The notes under the pieces: generated by a model
Database searches by the model: none
Seen by the model: the letters and a program-made list of their open reading frames with translations, nothing else
Told to the model about the DNA's origin: nothing
Made by a program: the position numbers and the translations under genes
Assembly: GCA_963383645.1 (NCBI GenBank)
Contig: OY726566.1
Location: 98,403,643-98,467,642, forward strand
Source: Muscardinus avellanarius
Lineage: Eukaryota > Chordata > Mammalia > Rodentia > Gliridae
DNA: 64,000 bases
Direction of reading: 5' to 3'
In this document: piece by piece, positions 1 through 12,560 of the stretch
How positions within the stretch are numbered: the stretch's first letter is position 1
Layout of the letters: each line of letters opens with the position of its first letter

Positions 1-844
1 AACACATCTTCTCTCCCGATGGCTGTTTGGAAGCCCAAATCAAAGGCTCTTATTGGATCAGAAGCAGTAACTTTGTATGTGACTGGCTTGGGGTCATCTG
101 GTGTGTTGTGGACAGACTGACTAGACTCAAACGTGTCCCCTCTGTATTTACTGTTCAGAAATGCCACTCCGGGGTCTGTAGCTCTGTGGGTGCTCTGGAG
201 GTTCTGGGGAGCAGTTCCCTTGTCCTGAGGCAACTCGATCTCTCTCTGACTGTGGGTCGAGGGTCTGTAAGTTGGAGATGGTGTACCTGTTCCATCCGTA
301 CCCACTCCACCAGCATTATGATTAAACAGAGGGACATGCTGGTTGTCTGGCATCCCACTCTTGTCCGGGATCTTTGCAGGGTCTGTGGACAGCGTGACGA
401 TGTTCTTTCTGTTACTCCTGGCCTCAGGTGTTTCGGCAGAGCGAGGGGGAGAGCCCAGGCTGGACTGACTCACAGAAGACGCACTCTCTCCTCCGACGTT
501 TCGGTCGTTCAGCCAGAGTATTGAGCCCTTGTAGCTGGAGGTTGGTGTGGAATCGGAAAGACTCCTTGGGAAGGGGACATCTGCACAGCCGTTCTCTGGA
601 CCCTTCTGGCTTGCTCCAGCTTGACCCAGTCCTCCAAGACCGGCAGCCTTAGATGAGACTGAAGATAGCCACGTGAGATTCTGGCTCTTCGGAGACAGGA
701 ACTCCACGGACTTGTCCTCCAGGAGAAGCTCATGGATGACCATGTCGGGGCTGGATGTGCTGCTCCTCTGGCCATCCTGAAAAAAGCGGTTTCTGCTCTT
801 GCTTCGACCTCTGTTGGCCGCAGCTCTGCGGCGCGAAGCCGAAG
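1..844 (-). CDS. ZC3HAV1: ZC3HAV1 (ZAP) coding exon 4, partial, runs off the window
   Basis: This is the linker exon that follows the RNA-binding domain of the zinc-finger antiviral protein. On the minus strand a pyrimidine-rich acceptor ending CTCTCTCCAG precedes base 844. The exon starts with two bases that complete the alanine codon begun by exon 3 (phase 1). It then stays open for about 280 codons to base 1. The translation begins with a basic Ser/Arg stretch (about residues 237-252, including RGRSKSRNRFF), followed by a leucine-rich segment (about 271-282, ELLLEDKSVEFL). That segment sits where ZAP carries its nuclear export signal. The rest is Ser/Pro/Thr-rich and probably disordered, as expected for the region between the zinc fingers and the central TPH/WWE part. 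The 3' splice donor was not located; the exon may continue left of the window. Several ATG-initiated ORFs in other frames here are shadows. Confidence 0.88.
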
Positions 845-1205
845 CTGGAGAGAGAAAAACAGAATCAGGAAAATCAGAATCCACACGGCTGAATTCCTAC
901 TGCTATTTCATTCCTCCTCTTTGCTTTTCTGGCCTTGCTACCAGAGATCTATAGAATGCCCTGTGCTGACCTGGTGCGTAAAAACCTCGAGAAAGGGCTG
1001 TCATGCTGAAGAGGCCACCCTGGCCTCCCGTGAGTGCGGCCAGGACAGTGGTCCAGGGCCTGGTCAGAGGCAGGCCCCGGGTCCCCTGCTCCTCTCCAGG
1101 GACTCAGGTAGACCCCGCACCCTGGAGAAGCTGCCCGCAATCCCTGCTCACCCTGACGGTGAGGGCAGATTAGGGAGGTGTTTTCAAAGTCATCTAGATT
1201 TTGTT

Positions 1206-1255
1206 TTCCTTCCTTCCTTCCTTCCTTCCTTCCTTCCTTCCTTCCTTCCTTCTTT
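1206..1255. repeat. (CCTT)n microsatellite
   Basis: Uninterrupted CCTT repeats, directly before a minus-strand SINE right half. Confidence 0.95.
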
Positions 1256-1686
1256 CTGTGTGGTACTGGGGATGGAACCCAGGGGCTTTCTACCTCTGAG
1301 CTACACCCCCAGCCTTAGTTTATTTTGTGTGTTTGTATGGTACTGGGGGTGAAACCCAGAAGCTACCTCCGGGCTCTACCCCCAGACCTATTTTATACTT
1401 TATTTGGAAACAGGGTCTCACTAACTTGTTGAGAGCCTCACTAAGTAGCTGAGGCTGGATGCAAACTTGTGAGATCCTCCTGTCTCAGCCTCCCAAACGC
1501 AGGGATTACAAATGTGCACCACCACGCCAGGCTCCCAGCCCTGGTTTTTATGCTTTATTTTGGAACAGGGTCTCACTGAGTTGCAAAGGGCCTCACTAAG
1601 TAGCTGAGGTTGGCAGCTAACCTGCAATCCTCCTACCTCAGCCTCCCAAGTATTGGGATTACAAGCATGAACCACCATGCCCGACC
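1256..1686 (-). repeat. Three adjacent B1-dID SINE pieces
   Basis: An ID-like half alone (1256-1325), a nearly full copy (1331-1531) and a B1-like half (1531-1686), all in minus orientation. Landmarks are the ID part GGTACTGGGG...CTACACCCCCAG and the B1 part CTCAGCCTCCCAA. Confidence 0.85.
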
Positions 1687-1772
1687 AACTTTTTTTTTTT
1701 AAGTCTGAGAAAATAGTGTTAAGCATGAATATCAGACTGCAGAATCATGTGCACAGTGTGAGTATCATGTTA

Positions 1773-2165
<393 letters not shown>

Positions 2166-2444
2166 CTACGGGAGGGAGGAGCGATAAAGCACCTTCTTGT
2201 ATCCGTCATGAGTTCATCAAGGAAAGCTCAAGTGCACAAAAACTTCGGAAGTAAAGAGAGATGTGCCAGGGGAGGGGGAGGGACAGATGCACATCCTACA
2301 GTCTCCAATGAGATGCATGCACCTGATGACTAAAGAGGTCCGCAGGTGAATCATAAATGATGAACTTCAGGGTCCTCAGGAGAACCCGAGTCAGATGGCC
2401 AGCTCCGTTACAGAAGCTGATTGCTACCTTATAGAAGAGCTCAG

Positions 2445-3125
2445 AGCCGGGCGTGGGGGTGCGCGCCTGCAATCACAGCCTCTTGGGAGGCTGAGACAGG
2501 AGGATCGCAGGTTCAAAGCCATTCTCAGCAATTTAGTAAGGCCCTCTAGTGAGAACCTGTCTAATGAATAAATAAATAAATAAGCTGGGTGTGCTCACAC
2601 ACACCTGCAATCCCAGTTCTTGGGAGTCTGAGATAGGAGGATCGCAGGTTCAGAGCTAGCCTCAGCAACTTAGTAAGGCTGCCAACAACTTGGTGACACC
2701 GTTTCCACGTAAAAAATAAAATAGGGCTGGTGCCGGGCGTGGTGGCGCACGCTTGTCATCCCCGCGCTTGGGAGGCGGAGACAGGAGGATCGCGCAGGTT
2801 CAAAGCCAGCCGCGCTGGCTTAAGAGACCCTGTTTCCAAAAAAAAAAAATAGGTTTGAGAGTGTAGCCCGGAGGTAGAAGGGCTTCCAGGAACCCCAGTA
2901 CTACACACACACAAAAAAAACATAAAATAAAATAAAATAAAATAAGGCTGGGGGTATAGCTCGGAGGTAGAATGTCTCTGGGTTCAATCCTTAGCACCAC
3001 ACCAAAAATAAATAAATAAATTAATTAATTAATTAAAGTAAGTAAATAAATAAACAAATAAATAGTGCTCAGGGTATAGCTTGGAGGTAGAATGCCACTG
3101 GGTTTAATCCCCAACACCACAGAAG
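2445..3125 (+). repeat. SINE cluster (five pieces)
   Basis: Two B1-like halves (2445-2580, 2583-2733) are followed by a full copy of the short CCAGGAACCCC type (2732-2913) and two ID-like right halves (2943-3000, 3064-3122), separated by AAAT-type tails. Confidence 0.85.
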
Positions 3126-3129
3126 AAAA

Positions 3130-3770
3130 ACAACAAAATAAAACCCGAAGGGGAAGGTCTAGTTCTGGAGCAACTTACTTTGCATTAAAAGGGCATAAAT
3201 GTCTTACGATCATCTGTTTGGGAATTCAGAACTGAGCAAACGCCAAACTGTTACCAAATGCAGCGGTGCCCAGGAGGGGCCGATGCCTCGTGCACGGTTT
3301 TCGGGTGGTAAGGGTCAGGCAGGACTCCCGTGTTTGTGTCCTCCTGGCCCCCACTACACTCCCTCGAGCACTTAACTTGGCCTCTCTCTCACCCATCACC
3401 CCTGCTCATAAAACTCCAACTGCCCAAACAATTCTGCTAATCTGCAAAGAGAATTCCTTCCTCCTTGGAGAACCATCCCGGAGCAACTCCCCTTAAAACA
3501 GGCTGAACTCTGGCTGACTCCTCCTGCCACAGCACCAGGAAGGCCTGCTGCCGACTCCCCCAGCTTAGCTCACTGTTTTAGAAGACTTCCTGCCAGCATT
3601 TTTGAATGGAAACTGAAGAGTAAGATGCTAACTAACGCTGACCAGGCCACAACCTTCCTACTCACCCGTTAAACATGGCCGCCGAATCTCGGGGGCCAGT
3701 GGAGCCTTGGGTGATTCTGCCCTGTCTTTGTTTTTGTCCTGTTTTGTTTTTCTGGGTTTTTGGCTTTTAT
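3130..3770. other. Non-repetitive-looking intron 2 sequence
   Basis: No ORF with protein character, RNA gene or recognised repeat was seen. A CATGGCCGCC motif at about 3674 resembles a YY1 site, but there is no supporting context. Confidence 0.4.
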
Positions 3771-3774
3771 TTTG

Positions 3775-4172
3775 GTTTGGTTTTTGGTACTGAAGACTAA
3801 ACCCAGGGGCATGCTACCTCCAAGATATACCCTCAGCCCTTTTTATTTATTTTGCAGTACTGGGGATGGAACCCAGGGGCCTTCTACCTCCGAGCTATAC
3901 CCCCAGCCTATTTTTTTAATTCTTTATTTTGAAACAGGGTCTCACTGAGTTGCAAAGCACCTGGCTAAGTAGTAGCTGAGGCTGTCCTCAAACCGCGATC
4001 CTTCCTGTCTCAGCCTCCCAAATGCTGGTATTACAAGAGTGCGCCACCACGCCCTGCTCTTTTTTATTTTGAAAGAGGGTTTCCCTCACTTGCTAAGGCT
4101 GGCCTCCAACCTGCCATCCTTCTGTCTCAGCCTCCCAAGAACTGGGACGTCGGGTATGTGCCACCCAGCCTG
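3775..4172 (-). repeat. SINE cluster, minus strand
   Basis: ID-like half (3775-3840), full two-part copy (3853-4055) and a B1-like half (4058-4172). Confidence 0.85.
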
Positions 4173-4229
4173 GCGGACCCCTTTTTTGTACTCTCTGATA
4201 AAAGGAGGAGCAGAGCCTTTTCCTGAGGG

Positions 4230-4410
4230 GCCCTCACCGTGCTCCCAGCCCTGTCCCATCCCAGAAGTGATCCCGCGAGCACTCTACCTCTGAGCCCCAC
4301 CCTGGGGGCCTTTTATCTTAAACACAGCCTAGCTCAGTTGCTGCGGCTGGCCCCTCAAACCTGCACTCCTTGTTTCTCAGCATCCCAAGCACCGCGATTA
4401 CAGACCCGTG
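4230..4410 (-). repeat. Old, diverged SINE
   Basis: Recognisable ID-like (CTCTACCTCTGAGC) and B1-like (CTCAGCATCCCAAG) segments in minus orientation with many substitutions. Confidence 0.6.
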
Positions 4411-4744
4411 CTGCCAGGAACCTCTAGGAAATTCCACAGGAAGGGTGGACCGCAAGCCCGCCCTCCTCGAGTAGCAAAGCCAGCCGCTATCTCGACGCTC
4501 TCTCACACGGAAGGAAAAGTCAGGACAACATCCTGCGGTTTGTCAATGAGACCTGTAATGAGGCTGGTCCTTGGGCATGTAGCTTCAGGGGACCAGGCTG
4601 GCACAGGGGCCAAAGAGACCACAGACACCCCAAGACAAGACATCAGAACTTCTGGAGAGAGGACCCAAGAACCTACACAGGAGAATGCACAGAGCTGGGA
4701 GGAATACATTCCCCTCAACACAAATTGTTTTAATTTTCTTTTTC

Positions 4745-5589
4745 TTTTATTGCGTTGTTGGAGATTGAACCCAGAAGATGAACTATGCCCTTAGTCCTAT
4801 ATTTATTTATTTATTCATTCATTCATTCATTTATTTATTGTGGTACTGGGGATAGAACCCAGGGGCTTTCTACCTCAAGTAGCTGAGGCTGGCTTCAAAC
4901 CTGCATGATCCTCCTGTTTCAGCCCCCCAAGTACTGGGATTACAAACGTGCGCCACCACACCTGGCTTTTTTTTTTTTTAGAAACAGGTCTTAGCTAGGT
5001 GTGGGAGTGCATGCTTGTAATCCTAGCATTTGGGAGGCTGAGACCCGAGGATCCTGATTCACAGACAACCTCAGCTACTTAGTGAGGCCCTCTGCAACTT
5101 AGTGAGAACCTGTTTCAAAATAAATAATAAAAAATATGGCCGCAGGTGTACTCGGAGGTAGAAGGCCTCTGGGTTCCATCCCCAGACCCACCAAAAAAAA
5201 AAAAAAAAAAAAAAAAAGAACAGAAACAAGAAACAGGGTCTTGTTGGATATGGTGGTACACGCTTGTAATCCCAGCATTTGGGAGGCTGAAACAGGAGAA
5301 TCGCAGTTCACGGACAGCCTCAGCTACTACTTAGCGAGGCCCCTTGCAACTCAGTAAGACCCTGTTTCAAAAAATAAAGAATAAAAACAATATATATAAG
5401 GCTGGGATATATCTTGGAGGTAGAATAACCCTAGGTTCCATCCCCAGTACCAAAAAAAAAAAAAAAGTAACAGGGTCTCATTTAATTGCTAAGGGTCTCA
5501 TTAAGTTTCTGATGTTGGCCTTGAACCTGTAGCCCTCCAGGCTCAGCCTCCAAAGTACCGGAATTACAGGCACACGCGACCAAGTCCGA

Positions 5590-5590
<1 letters not shown>
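4745..5590. repeat. SINE cluster in both orientations
   Basis: Minus-strand pieces at 4745-4800 and 4841-4967, plus-strand full copies at 4988-5195 and 5235-5454 with long A tails, and a minus-strand B1-like half at 5470-5590. An ATTT/ATTC tetranucleotide tract lies at 4801-4840. Confidence 0.8.
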
Positions 5591-6496
<906 letters not shown>

Positions 6497-6534
6497 CTAA
6501 CACAGGTGGGTCCTGCTTTAAAGAATCCAATTTA

Positions 6535-6735
6535 AGCCGGGCGTGGTGTACGCCTGGAATCCCAGTGCCTGGGAGGCTGAGACGGGAGGATCATAGTTTC
6601 AAGTCCTGCCTCAGTAACTTAATGAGGCCTTTGGTGATTTAGTGAGACTCTGTTTCCAAGTAAAAAATAAAATAGGGGTGGGGATATAGCTCAGAAGTAG
6701 GCCCCTGGGTTCAATCCCTAGCACCACACAGACCC
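6535..6735 (+). repeat. B1-dID SINE
   Basis: Full two-part copy beginning GCCGGGCGTGGTG and ending with CAATCCCTAGCACC. Confidence 0.85.
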
Positions 6736-6900
6736 CCCCCAAAAAAAAATCAAATTTAAAAAGATAAATTTATGAACCAGCTAAGTCAGGCAGGGGAATG
6801 GATGTTTTCTTTTCAAATTATATACATATACACATATATCTGACTTGAATTATCACAATACTTCTTTGGACAGTATCTCCCCTAATATATATTGTTATCT

Positions 6901-7115
6901 TTTCTTTCTTTCTTTCTTTCTTTCTTTTTTTTTTTTTTTTTTTTTGAGGTACTGGGGCATTCTACCTCCGAGCTACAACCCCAGCCCTATTTTATCTTCT
7001 TTATTTTGAAACAGGGCCTCACTAAGTTGCGGGGACCACACTGGCTGTGAACCTGCAATCCTCCTGTCTCAGCCTCCTAAATACTGGGATTACAAGTGTG
7101 CACCACCACACCCAG
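6901..7115 (-). repeat. (TTTC)n tract with minus-strand SINE
   Basis: TTTC repeats and poly-T (6901-6945) are followed by a SINE in minus orientation (6945-7115). The TTTC tract probably grew from the SINE A tail. Confidence 0.8.
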
Positions 7116-7249
7116 CTTATGTTATCATTTGTGTACATTTCAGGTGAGAAGAGGAAAAAGTTGGCAAAGATACAAACGCCAATTTACAGAAACCCACTGA
7201 GAAACAAGAGATGACAATAAAATCTGTAAGACAGAATTTTGGTGATGGT

Positions 7250-7445
7250 ACTGACAATTGAACCCAGGGACAGTCTACCTCTGAACGATCACCACCATAC
7301 CCATTTTATTTATCTAATTATTTTTATTTTGAAACAGCGTCTCACTAAGTTGCTGAGGGCCTTGCTAAATTGCTGCGACTAGCTTTGACCCTCCTGTCTC
7401 AGCCTCCCCAGTCCTGAAATTACAGGTGTGTACCACCATGCCAGG
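7250..7445 (-). repeat. B1-dID SINE, diverged
   Basis: Both halves are recognisable in minus orientation, with several substitutions in the ID-like part. Confidence 0.75.
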
Positions 7446-7659
7446 CAACGCTAATGGACTTAAGTCAAAGCCAACAAATGCGCCTTTCTGTGCTGATGGG
7501 ATTGTTCTATAATCTGAGCAGCTTTAGGACATGTGACCCACACAAGGTCGAGCGCTGGACGTGGTCGCTGTGGTCGCTTTAACCGTAGAGGTGCGCTAAC
7601 AAATCTTTGAGAACCCCTAAGGGCACTGATGTTCTCATCAGACAAGCGTAACCCCCCCA

Positions 7660-8445
7660 CCCTTTGGTACTGGGGATGGAACCCAGAGGCATTCTACCTC
7701 CGAGCTACACCCCCAGCCCTATTTTTCATTCTTTATTTTGAAACAGGGTCTCACTGAGTTGCAAGGGGCCCCACTAAGTAGTGGCTGAGTCTGGCCACTG
7801 GAGGGCCGCCAGTTCTGCGTCTTGCATAGACTCCATTTTGTTACAACTCAGGGCTGTTACTCGGGAATGTCTGTACTTGCTGAACCCTGTTTAACCTCTG
7901 CACTGTCTTCCCAAAATTGTAACCACGGAACCTATGCCTCCCTCTACTAGAAAGTAAAGGTAACCACCCCTTGAATGTAATCAACGCTCTTCTTCCTCTG
8001 GGATAAACAGAAGGTAAAAAAACCTGCTCAGTACCAAGTTCAACCCCTCCCTTGGGGAAACCTATGGGAGACAGACTGGTTTCTAGATATGGACCTAAGA
8101 GGGGGCTTCCAACCCAAAACTGATACCCGTCTCAGTTAAGGGGGCTCAGCCAATAAGAAAAAGGTCACATATAGTTAAGGGTTTTATGGTTTTTCCTTCT
8201 TAAAAAGGGCCTGGCTGAGTGGAAGGGAGCGCAGCTCTAACAATTGGCTCGAGAGTCTGCAGCCCCAGCTAGCTGGTAATTTTTCTTTTCTTTTCTTTTA
8301 AATTCTTTTAATAAACTTTTAATATCCTGTTGGTGCATGGCTCTCTTCATCGCTGCTTCATCCCGGCCCAACACCACAAACCACCATCCTCTTGTCTCCG
8401 CCTCCCAGAGGCTGGGATTGCAAGCATGCACCACCATGCCCGGCT
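7660..8445 (-). repeat. B1-dID SINE split by an LTR
   Basis: The SINE runs from 7660 to CTGGCCAC at 7798 and resumes at 8374 with CCACAAACCACC. The interruption is the LTR at 7799-8373. Confidence 0.85.
7799..8373 (+). mobile_element. Solo LTR, 575 bp, with 4-bp target-site duplication
   Basis: The element begins TGGAGGGCCG and ends GGCCCAACA (TG...CA). It is flanked on both sides by CCAC (7795-7798 and 8374-8377) inside a SINE whose two halves join perfectly without it. A TATA-like CTTAAAAAGGG lies near 8200 and an AATAAA at 8310-8315, giving plus orientation. A 4-bp duplication suits a class I (gammaretrovirus-like) ERV. No internal region is present, so it is a solo LTR left by recombination. 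Confidence 0.88.
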
Positions 8446-8653
8446 GGCTACCTTGCATCTTTCTTACTATTTTCTTGAGATCTACTCCGCTAGGAATAGT
8501 ACCTCGAAGGACTAGACAGTGTTTCATGGCTAGTGCTTCACTGGGATCCCTGGCTTTCCAGAAAACACACCAATAGTCTGGGAGTGTGTCTTTCCCCACA
8601 AGCACATTCACTTAGAGTTTTTATCACTTTTGCGACTTCAAGGAACTTTTATT

Positions 8654-9580
8654 TTTTTCTTATTTTTATTGATGCATTGTAATCATACATCACATTGGAA
8701 TACAAGATTTGAGAAAATATACAAGCACACATCATTCAATCAGCCCTCATCCAATCCCCATCCCATTCCCTCCCCCTCCATCGATCCCATGCTTGATTGG
8801 TGATTAACTTTGATACATTTGTTTACATACCTCCTGAGTTTTAAAGAGGTTCCATCCTCCCCCATCCCATACCCTCTGATTGGTCACCTTAATTGCTTCA
8901 CTATAGAGCCCCTTCTATAACTCGACCTCCTCCTGTTACCCCTTTGCTTCTAGTTATTGCTAATTAGGGGAAGCATCTGGTTTTTATTGTCTGTGATATT
9001 TCTCTGTGCATGCCGCATTGCAAGTTCCGATCCCACTCTTGACAGCCCCAGTAGTGGCCTGGCTACCCGGAGGACTGATCCAGACTTCGCTGGCTCCAGC
9101 AATGGCCTTGCCTCATGGGAGGCCCCGATTCTGGCCACGCTGGCCCCCACACCGGCCTAACCTCTCGGCTCCAAGGCCTCAGAGGCCCCAGCACCGGCCT
9201 TGCCTCAAGGCAGGCTCTATCCCAGCCTCGCTGACCCTGGCACCGGCTTAACCCCTTGGCAGTCTCCTATCCTGGCCTTGGAGGCCCCAGCACTGGCCTT
9301 GCCTCATGGCAGGCTCTGATCCCAGCCTCGCTGGCCACGGCACTGGCCTAACCCCTCAGCAGACTCCAATCCCAGCCTCAGAGGCCTTAGTAGCAGCCGT
9401 GCCTCACGGCAGGCTCTGATCCCGGCCTCACTGGTCCCGGCACCGGCCTTACCCCTTGGCAGGCTCCAATTCAGGCCTCAGAGGCCCCAGCACTGGCCTT
9501 GCCTCAAGGCAGGCTCCATCCCAGCCTCACTGACCCTGGCACCGGCAGGCTCCGATGCCGGCCACTGGCCCCGGCACCAG
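8654..9580 (-). mobile_element. Short VNTR-bearing retroposon with 17-bp TSDs
   Basis: The insertion is flanked by TTCAAGGAACTTTTATT (8637-8653) and TTCAAGGCACTTTTATT (9581-9597), which differ at one base. Read on the minus strand it has about 5-6 copies of a GC-rich 100-bp unit (9580 to about 9030), a unique AT-rich 3' part of about 380 bp, an AATAAA and an A-rich tail. The 3' part and the unit match the much larger element at 57.2-62.6 kb. The long TSD and A tail indicate LINE-machinery insertion with 5' truncation inside the array. The 3' part ends in a motif (ACAATGCATCAATAAA on the element strand) resembling rodent L1 3' ends. Confidence 0.85.
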
Positions 9581-9749
9581 TTCAAGGCACTTTTATTATT
9601 AGCAAGACTGAAATAGCCCCAAATGTTGGCTTGACGCTTGTATTTTCTTTCATTACTATTTGTTCATATCCTTTGCTTATCTAGTGGAGGAAAGGTACTG
9701 ACCTATAGACTTGCAATTGTTCTTTATTTTTAAAAGTATTCATCTGCTG

Positions 9750-10505
9750 GGCCCCAGGCGGGACCGCGCAGAGCACACCAGACCCCTGGAGAAACCGGGC
9801 CCGGTCGTAAGACCCTGGGTCCCGGGCAGGGGTCAGACGGGGCACGCCGGACCCCGGAACAGCCAGGGCCCGGGACGCTGGACTCTGGGCCCCGGGCCGG
9901 ACTGCGCGGAGCACGCCAGACCCCTGGAGAAACCGGGCCTGGTCGTAAGACCCTGGGTCCCGGGAGGGGGGGGTCAGGCGGGGCACGCCGGATCCCGGAA
10001 GAGTCGGGGCCCGGGTCGTAGGACTCTGGGCCCCAGGCCGGACAGCGCAGAGCATGCCAGACCTCTGGAGAAACCAGGCCTGGTCGTAAGACCCTGGGTC
10101 CCGGGCTGGGGTCGGGCGGGGCACGCCGGACCCCGGAACAGCCGGGGCCCGGGTCACAGGACTCTGGGCCCCGGGCCGGACCGCGCGGAGCATGCCAGAC
10201 CCCTGGAGAAACTGGGCCCAGTCGTAAGACCCTGGGTCCCAGGCAGGGGACAGGCGGGGCACGCCGGACCCTGGAAGAGCTGGGGCCCGGGTCGCAGGAC
10301 TCTGAGCCCTGGGCGGGATCGCGCAGAGCACGCCAGACCCCTGGAGAAACCGGGGCCCAGTTGAAAGGCCCTGGGCCCCGGGTGGGGGTGAGGCGGGGCA
10401 CGCTGGACCCCTGGAAGAGCCGGGGCCCAGGTGGCAGGACTCTGGGCCCCAGGCGGAGTAGTGCGGAGCACGCTGGACCCATGAAGAAACTGGGCCGGGT
10501 CACAG
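9750..10505. repeat. Dimeric 139-bp GC-rich minisatellite, about 5.4 copies
   Basis: The anchor GAGCACGCCAGACCCCTGGA recurs near 9770, 9910, 10050, 10190 and 10325, a period of about 139 bp. Each period consists of two related half-units of about 69-70 bp, one with CGTAAGACCCTGGGTCCCGG and one with GGACTCTGGGCCCCGGGC. ORFs of 216-257 codons on both strands arise from the repeat and are not credible genes. It lies directly upstream of ERV 3' sequence. Confidence 0.9.
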
Positions 10506-10900
10506 TGCTACTGAGTGCCTGATCCCTCTACCCCCTCAAACCACACATACTGTCTTCTCTTATTAAAAAAAAAAAAAAAGAAAAGAAACCCCAAAAGAGT
10601 TAAAGCTTCCTGACAGACAGAACCTGACAGACATCTATCGAGGCCCTTTGGATCATCATAGACGCACACGGCACGGACCCATCTGATTCCCCCATGCCAA
10701 CTACATGCATGAATGTTACCCTAAGGCTGGGACCCCCTGCTCATGACTGACTCGACGTCCTTATTCCTTTGCTGAGGGGTACATTCATGCAATAGAAATA
10801 GGGGAAAATTAATGGGAATTGAGCTCATGTTAAATGTTTGTACAATTATAAATGTCAAAATGTATTTTCTGTATCCTGACAGGTGTCAGGAAGTTACTAG
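10506..10900 (+). mobile_element. Probable ERV internal 3' end
   Basis: Sequence between the minisatellite and the polypurine tract. No clear protein is readable. Position before a polypurine tract and LTR suggests the env/3' end of a decayed provirus. Confidence 0.4.
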
Positions 10901-11434
10901 ACAAAGGGGGGAATGTACCAGTATTGGGAATGGCCTAGGAAGATTTGAGAAAGCTATGATTATTAATATATTTCAAAAATTGGGTGAAGGGCAAATCTGT
11001 GCAAGGGCTTGGTTTCTGCCTAAAAGCAGGCAACTATTCCAATGTAAATTAACCTAGCTAAAAGCAATTAACCAGTCAATAGGAAAGAACTAGGGCTGTC
11101 TCTACCTAAAGACAGATCTTAGTTGAGGAGAACTAGGCCTTTATCTAAAGACAGATCTACATGATTGGATAAGCTAGCTAAGATGGTAGGAGGGGTCGAC
11201 CTTCATGAAAGGAGACACCCTGCCACACCCTGTTGGGGGAGGTACCTTACAGGGATGTTCACTACATCAGAATTATGTAAACAAGATGGAGGTCATGGGT
11301 ATAAAAGGCCAAGTCCACATGTAATCCCTTTGGTGTACTCATTTCAAATCACCCCTCCATGCCATTTTGGCATGGGGCTGTATTTCTATTTTCTGTATTT
11401 CTATTTTTCTATAAACTTCTTTAAATCTTCAACA
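10901..11434 (+). mobile_element. ERV polypurine tract and LTR
   Basis: ACAAAGGGGGGAA (10901-10913) is a typical polypurine tract placed directly before TGTACCAGTATTGGG, the LTR start (10914). The LTR contains a TATA box (TATAAAAGG near 11300) and a TATAAAC signal near 11410, and ends about CTTCAACA (11434). Its first 80 bp recur at 18.28 kb. With 10506-10900 it looks like the 3' end of a provirus in plus orientation. Confidence 0.75.
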
Positions 11435-11456
11435 ACAACAACAACAAAAAGAAATT

Positions 11457-11457
<1 letters not shown>

Positions 11458-11498
<41 letters not shown>
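11458..11498. repeat. (GT)n microsatellite
   Basis: About 20 GT repeats ahead of a minus-strand SINE. Confidence 0.95.
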
Positions 11499-11500
<2 letters not shown>

Positions 11501-11504
11501 GTTT

Positions 11505-11685
11505 TGGGTACTGGGCATTAACTACTCCAGGGACATTCTACCTTTGTGCTATAGACCAGCATTTTTTATTTTTTATTTTGAAACAAGGCCTCACTAAGTT
11601 CCTGAGGCTGGCCTCCAATCTGAGATCCTCCTGTCTCAGCCCCCCAAGCACTGCGATTACAAGCGTGTGCCACTACTCCCAGCTT
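11505..11685 (-). repeat. B1-dID SINE
   Basis: ID-like and B1-like halves in minus orientation with moderate divergence. Confidence 0.8.
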
Positions 11686-11689
11686 TAAG

Positions 11690-12370
11690 TCTAATCGTTG
11701 GTATCAAAAAACTTTTTGTGTTTTAACTTTTTTGCCACTTATGCCTGTGTGGGAAACATTTCTGAAGCCCTCTGGAATTGCCTTCAGACCTAGCAGTAGA
11801 ATTTCCTAAGAACAAACACACAGAATCAACAACCCTGTGGGCCACCGGCTGAGCTCCTGGGCGCTGCAGCCCTGCCACACACTTTGCTTCAGGAGAGGTC
11901 AAGGGCAGCCTTTGTCCTGGCCAGCTCCCCGCCAGGCCCTCTTGCTTTCCCCCCTGGCGACCTTGGCTTTGAGCACATCTCAGATAAGGTGACCTTGGCT
12001 TTCTGCTGATTTGGGGTTCTGCTCTGTGGTTTCAGCTAACTGCTCCCCACCCTGGAGCCCTGGGCAGCTGGACAGTCTTATCACTCACTGCCCCCGCCCA
12101 CAGGAAGGAGGATGGGGAGAAACTCCTGAAGGGAAAAAGGCCTCTGAAGGTATCTGCAGCCCCAGCTCAGAGCACAACACCCGCCATTCTAGCTTGACCA
12201 GCTGCGTGTCTCAGGATGTCAGGAGACACCTCACGCCATTGCTCCCAGGCCATGGCCCTTAATGTCCTTCCTTATCAACACATGGAAAATGATCTCACTG
12301 AAATACCCCAGGGAGGGAGACTCGGACTCTGCCCTCTGGCTGAGGGATGGCTGACAACTGGTCAACAGAA
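11690..12370. other. Non-repetitive-looking intron 1 sequence
   Basis: I see no gene, RNA or recognised repeat here. Confidence 0.4.
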
Positions 12371-12374
12371 GGAA

Positions 12375-12560
12375 TTAGGAATCCTCGGGCTTGGGAGGCT
12401 GAGACAGAAGGATCGCACGGGTTCAAAGCCAGCCTCCGCTACTTAGTGAGGCTCTCAGCAACTTAGCGAGACCCTGTTTCCAAATAAAATATAAAATAGG
12501 TCTGGGAGTACAGCCCAAAGGTAGAAAACCTCTGAGTTCCACTCCCAGTACCACCAAAAA
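12375..12560 (+). repeat. B1-dID SINE, type with GTTCCACTCCCAG
   Basis: 5'-truncated B1-like half plus full ID-like half and A tail. Confidence 0.8.

Noticed and set aside
509..886. 125-codon minus-strand ORF starting MWILIF
   Set aside because: It is a different frame over exon 4 and its acceptor; the ZAP frame, phased from exon 3, is the coding one.
2941..3000. tRNA-like segments such as GGGGGTATAGCTCGGAGGTAGAATG
   Set aside because: These are ID-like right halves of SINEs, with no complete tRNA fold and with A-rich tails.
9681..10503. ORFs of 216-257 codons on both strands
   Set aside because: They arise from the 139-bp GC-rich tandem repeat, overlap on both strands and have only repeat-composed protein sequence.
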